A DNA stretch of 16,388 nucleotides from positions 1 to 16,388 of the forward strand of contig DFMR01000051.1 of assembly GCA_002376325.1 (NCBI GenBank). The letters are read 5' to 3'. This DNA is from Proteobacteria bacterium UBA3588 (GTDB lineage: Bacteria > Pseudomonadota > Gammaproteobacteria > Thiohalomonadales > Thiohalomonadaceae). A program made the position numbers and the translations under genes. Shown piece by piece: positions 14,160 through 16,388 of the stretch. Position 1 is the stretch's first letter. Every line of letters begins with the position of its first letter. Below the pieces are notes generated by a model, which worked only from the letters and a program-made list of their open reading frames with translations, was not told the DNA's origin and ran no database searches.

Positions 14160-15962
14160 TCAAGTCGGCGCCGCCGCCCATTGTCGCCGCGTTTGTCCCG
14201 ATAACCGTTCGCCGTCCGACAACCAATCGCCGTCCGTCAGCAGTTCCAGGCGACGGTTGTGAAATCCATGCAGCGTGCTCCGATGCCCGACGCTCACCAA
14301 GGCGGTTTGCGCAAGCTCCTTCATAAGCAGCGTATACAGTGCGCGCTCGGCGGGCTCATCGAGCGCTGAGCTAGCCTCGTCCAGAAATAGATACTCCGGC
14401 CGCTGCAACAGCGCGCGCGCAAACGCCAACCGTTGCTGCTCGCCAAGCGATAGCACTTGCGCCCATGGCGCAACCACATCGAGTTGCGTCAAGAGCGCAG
14501 GCAAACCGACCCGCGTCAAAAGCTGTTCCAGCCGTTCGGTTGGCGTCGCAGCATCAGCCATCGGATACAACAGCGCCTCGCGCAGACTGCCGAGCGGCAA
14601 ATAGGGACGCTGAGGCAGGAACAGGCTGCCCTTACCCCGGGGTAGAGCGACATATCCTTCGCCGAACGGCCATAGACCTGCCAACGCCCGCAGCAGCGTG
14701 CTTTTGCCGACACCCGATGGGCCAGTCACCAGGAGACGCTCGCCCGGCAGCACCGTCAACTCCAGATGCGCGACCACCGGGGTTCCGCTAGGCACGCGCA
14801 GAGTCAGGTCTTGTACCCGCAACATGTCACCGTTTTCATGGACGATCCGCTTGCCATCGCTCTGCATGGCCTCGACCTCTTCGATCAGGCCGACAAAACC
14901 ACGTAGACGATCCACAACGGCGTGCCACTGCGCCAAGCTGTCGTAACTTTGCGCAAGGTAGGCGAAGGCGTTCTGCACATTACCGAAGGCCGAACTCACT
15001 TGCATCAGGAATCCAAGTTGAACGGCCTTGGCAAAATAGGCTGAAGCGGTGACCAGAAACGGCAGGATGATGGCAAACTGATTGAAATACGCGCTGAACC
15101 AATTAAAACGTTTCTGCCGCACGATCAACCGCGCATAATTGTCGTAGACGCGATCGAATCGATGATCGAAGGTATCACGCTCCTTCGCTTCGCCGCCGTA
15201 CAACGCTATCGCTTCGCTGTTTTCGCGCAAACGCATGAGGGCGAAACGGAAGTCCGCCTGGAGTCGTTGCTGATCGTAATTGAGTTTGATCAGCGGATTG
15301 GCCACCCGCCCCGCCACCCAGGTCCAGACAATCGCATAGAGTAGTGCCGCCCAAACCAGCAGCCCGGGAATGTGCAGTTCCACCCCCTTCCATGGCACCA
15401 CCACCTTGGCTGACAGCACCCACAATAGTCCGAGGAAGGCGATCAAATTGGCTGCCGAACTGAGCAGTCCGGTAAACAGACTGCTGGCGGATTGGGCAAA
15501 GGAGGACAAATCATCGGCAATACGCTGATCCGGATTGTCCTGCCCGCGCCGAAAGATTTCCAAATGATAGTAGGTGCGTGCTGCAAGATAGCGGGTAAGA
15601 AAACTGCCGGTCAGCCAGCGGCGCCAACGCAGGTCGAGCAGTTGCGACATATAGGTCTGGTATACGCCAAGGGCGATGGCGCCGAGCGCCAATAACGCAA
15701 ACTGGCCGAGCAACCCCCAATAATGAGCGCTGTCGTAGTGCTGCAATGCATCGTAGAAGGCGTTGTACCAGTTGGTGATACGCAAATTGATATAGACCAT
15801 GCCGCTGGTGCTGAGCAGCACCAGGGCAAGCAGCCCCCTGGCGCCCCAGCGCTCCTCCGACTCGAGAAAATAGGGTCCGGCGAGACGCCAAACGTCACGA
15901 AAGAAGGCGCGATCGAAACGTTGATGGGGGGAGCGCGCGGCATCGGCCGCTGATTTGGTCAT
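14160..15962 (-). CDS. SbmA/BacA-YddA-type ABC transporter, fused permease and ATPase
   Basis: The 600-residue half-transporter acts as a homodimer in the inner membrane. The N-terminal domain (about 1-330) has the family pattern VWRLAGPYF, VYINLRITNWYNAFYDALQ and LDLRWRRWLTGSFLTRYLA, with several hydrophobic membrane helices. The ATPase domain follows: Walker A GPSGVGKST (from Gly414), signature LSLGEQQRLAF (from Leu504), Walker B YLFLDEASSALD (Asp528-Glu529) and switch His in SVGHRSTL. All are intact, so it should hydrolyse ATP. Relatives are E. coli YddA, the Rv1819c-type importers of vitamin B12 and peptides, and the ATPase-less SbmA; the substrate cannot be read from the sequence. The ATG at 15962 is preferred, as an ATG at 16013 adds 17 basic unconserved residues; neither has a strong Shine-Dalgarno site. 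No partner gene is adjacent. Confidence 0.9.
   Translation of the reverse strand: MTKSAADAARSPHQRFDRAFFRDVWRLAGPYFLESEERWGARGLLALVLLSTSGMVYINLRITNWYNAFYDALQHYDSAHYWGLLGQFALLALGAIALGVYQTYMSQLLDLRWRRWLTGSFLTRYLAARTYYHLEIFRRGQDNPDQRIADDLSSFAQSASSLFTGLLSSAANLIAFLGLLWVLSAKVVVPWKGVELHIPGLLVWAALLYAIVWTWVAGRVANPLIKLNYDQQRLQADFRFALMRLRENSEAIALYGGEAKERDTFDHRFDRVYDNYARLIVRQKRFNWFSAYFNQFAIILPFLVTASAYFAKAVQLGFLMQVSSAFGNVQNAFAYLAQSYDSLAQWHAVVDRLRGFVGLIEEVEAMQSDGKRIVHENGDMLRVQDLTLRVPSGTPVVAHLELTVLPGERLLVTGPSGVGKSTLLRALAGLWPFGEGYVALPRGKGSLFLPQRPYLPLGSLREALLYPMADAATPTERLEQLLTRVGLPALLTQLDVVAPWAQVLSLGEQQRLAFARALLQRPEYLFLDEASSALDEPAERALYTLLMKELAQTALVSVGHRSTLHGFHNRRLELLTDGDWLSDGERLSGQTRRQWAAAPT

Positions 15963-16388
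<426 letters not shown>

Overview
The window looks like a chromosomal segment of a GC-rich gammaproteobacterium, plausibly a sulfur-oxidising or denitrifying, facultatively anaerobic relative of the Chromatiales or Thiotrichales. This is an inference from gene content: a DsrC/TusE-family protein, a Dnr-like Crp/Fnr regulator, a pyruvate:ferredoxin oxidoreductase (PFOR), a PatZ-type acetyltransferase and a proteobacterial SpmA-SpmB fusion. I see no insertion sequence, integrase, phage gene or CRISPR array. It reads as ordinary chromosomal backbone with an unusual grouping of acetyl-CoA and acetylation genes.

Layout. Positions 2-379 (+) are the 3' end of a CZB (chemoreceptor zinc-binding) protein. 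It converges on a minus-strand block, with a strong hairpin in the 61-bp gap. Read in transcription order, that block is a PatZ-like acyl-CoA synthetase/GNAT fusion (5082-2404), a fused SpmA/SpmB membrane protein (2334-1060) and a DsrC-like protein that has lost every cysteine (812-441). A 377-bp intergenic region separates pat from a divergent plus-strand block: an HDAC-superfamily deacetylase (5460-6389), NifJ-type PFOR (6490-10089) and a dihydroorotate-dehydrogenase-like flavoprotein whose start lies 3 bp after the nifJ stop (10093-11103). Convergent to it on the minus strand come, in transcription order, a partial tRNA-Pro (16388-16355), an SbmA/YddA-type ABC exporter (15962-14160), a Dnr-like regulator (13615-12929) and PabB (12544-11171), separated by three gene-poor spacers of 340-550 bp.

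How the genes may work together. PFOR makes acetyl-CoA and reduced ferredoxin or flavodoxin from pyruvate. The Pat homologue can use acetyl-CoA for lysine acetylation. Unlike E. coli PatZ as I recall it, it keeps the phosphorylatable histidine of the ADP-forming acyl-CoA synthetase domain (His256), so it may also convert acetyl-CoA to acetate plus ATP, or the reverse. The divergently transcribed deacetylase could remove the acetyl marks. The neighbourhood therefore reads as an acetyl-CoA-producing, acetylation and deacetylation node, with a cysteine-less DsrC-like protein of possibly regulatory role in the flank. This linkage is inferred from position and family knowledge and has not been demonstrated.
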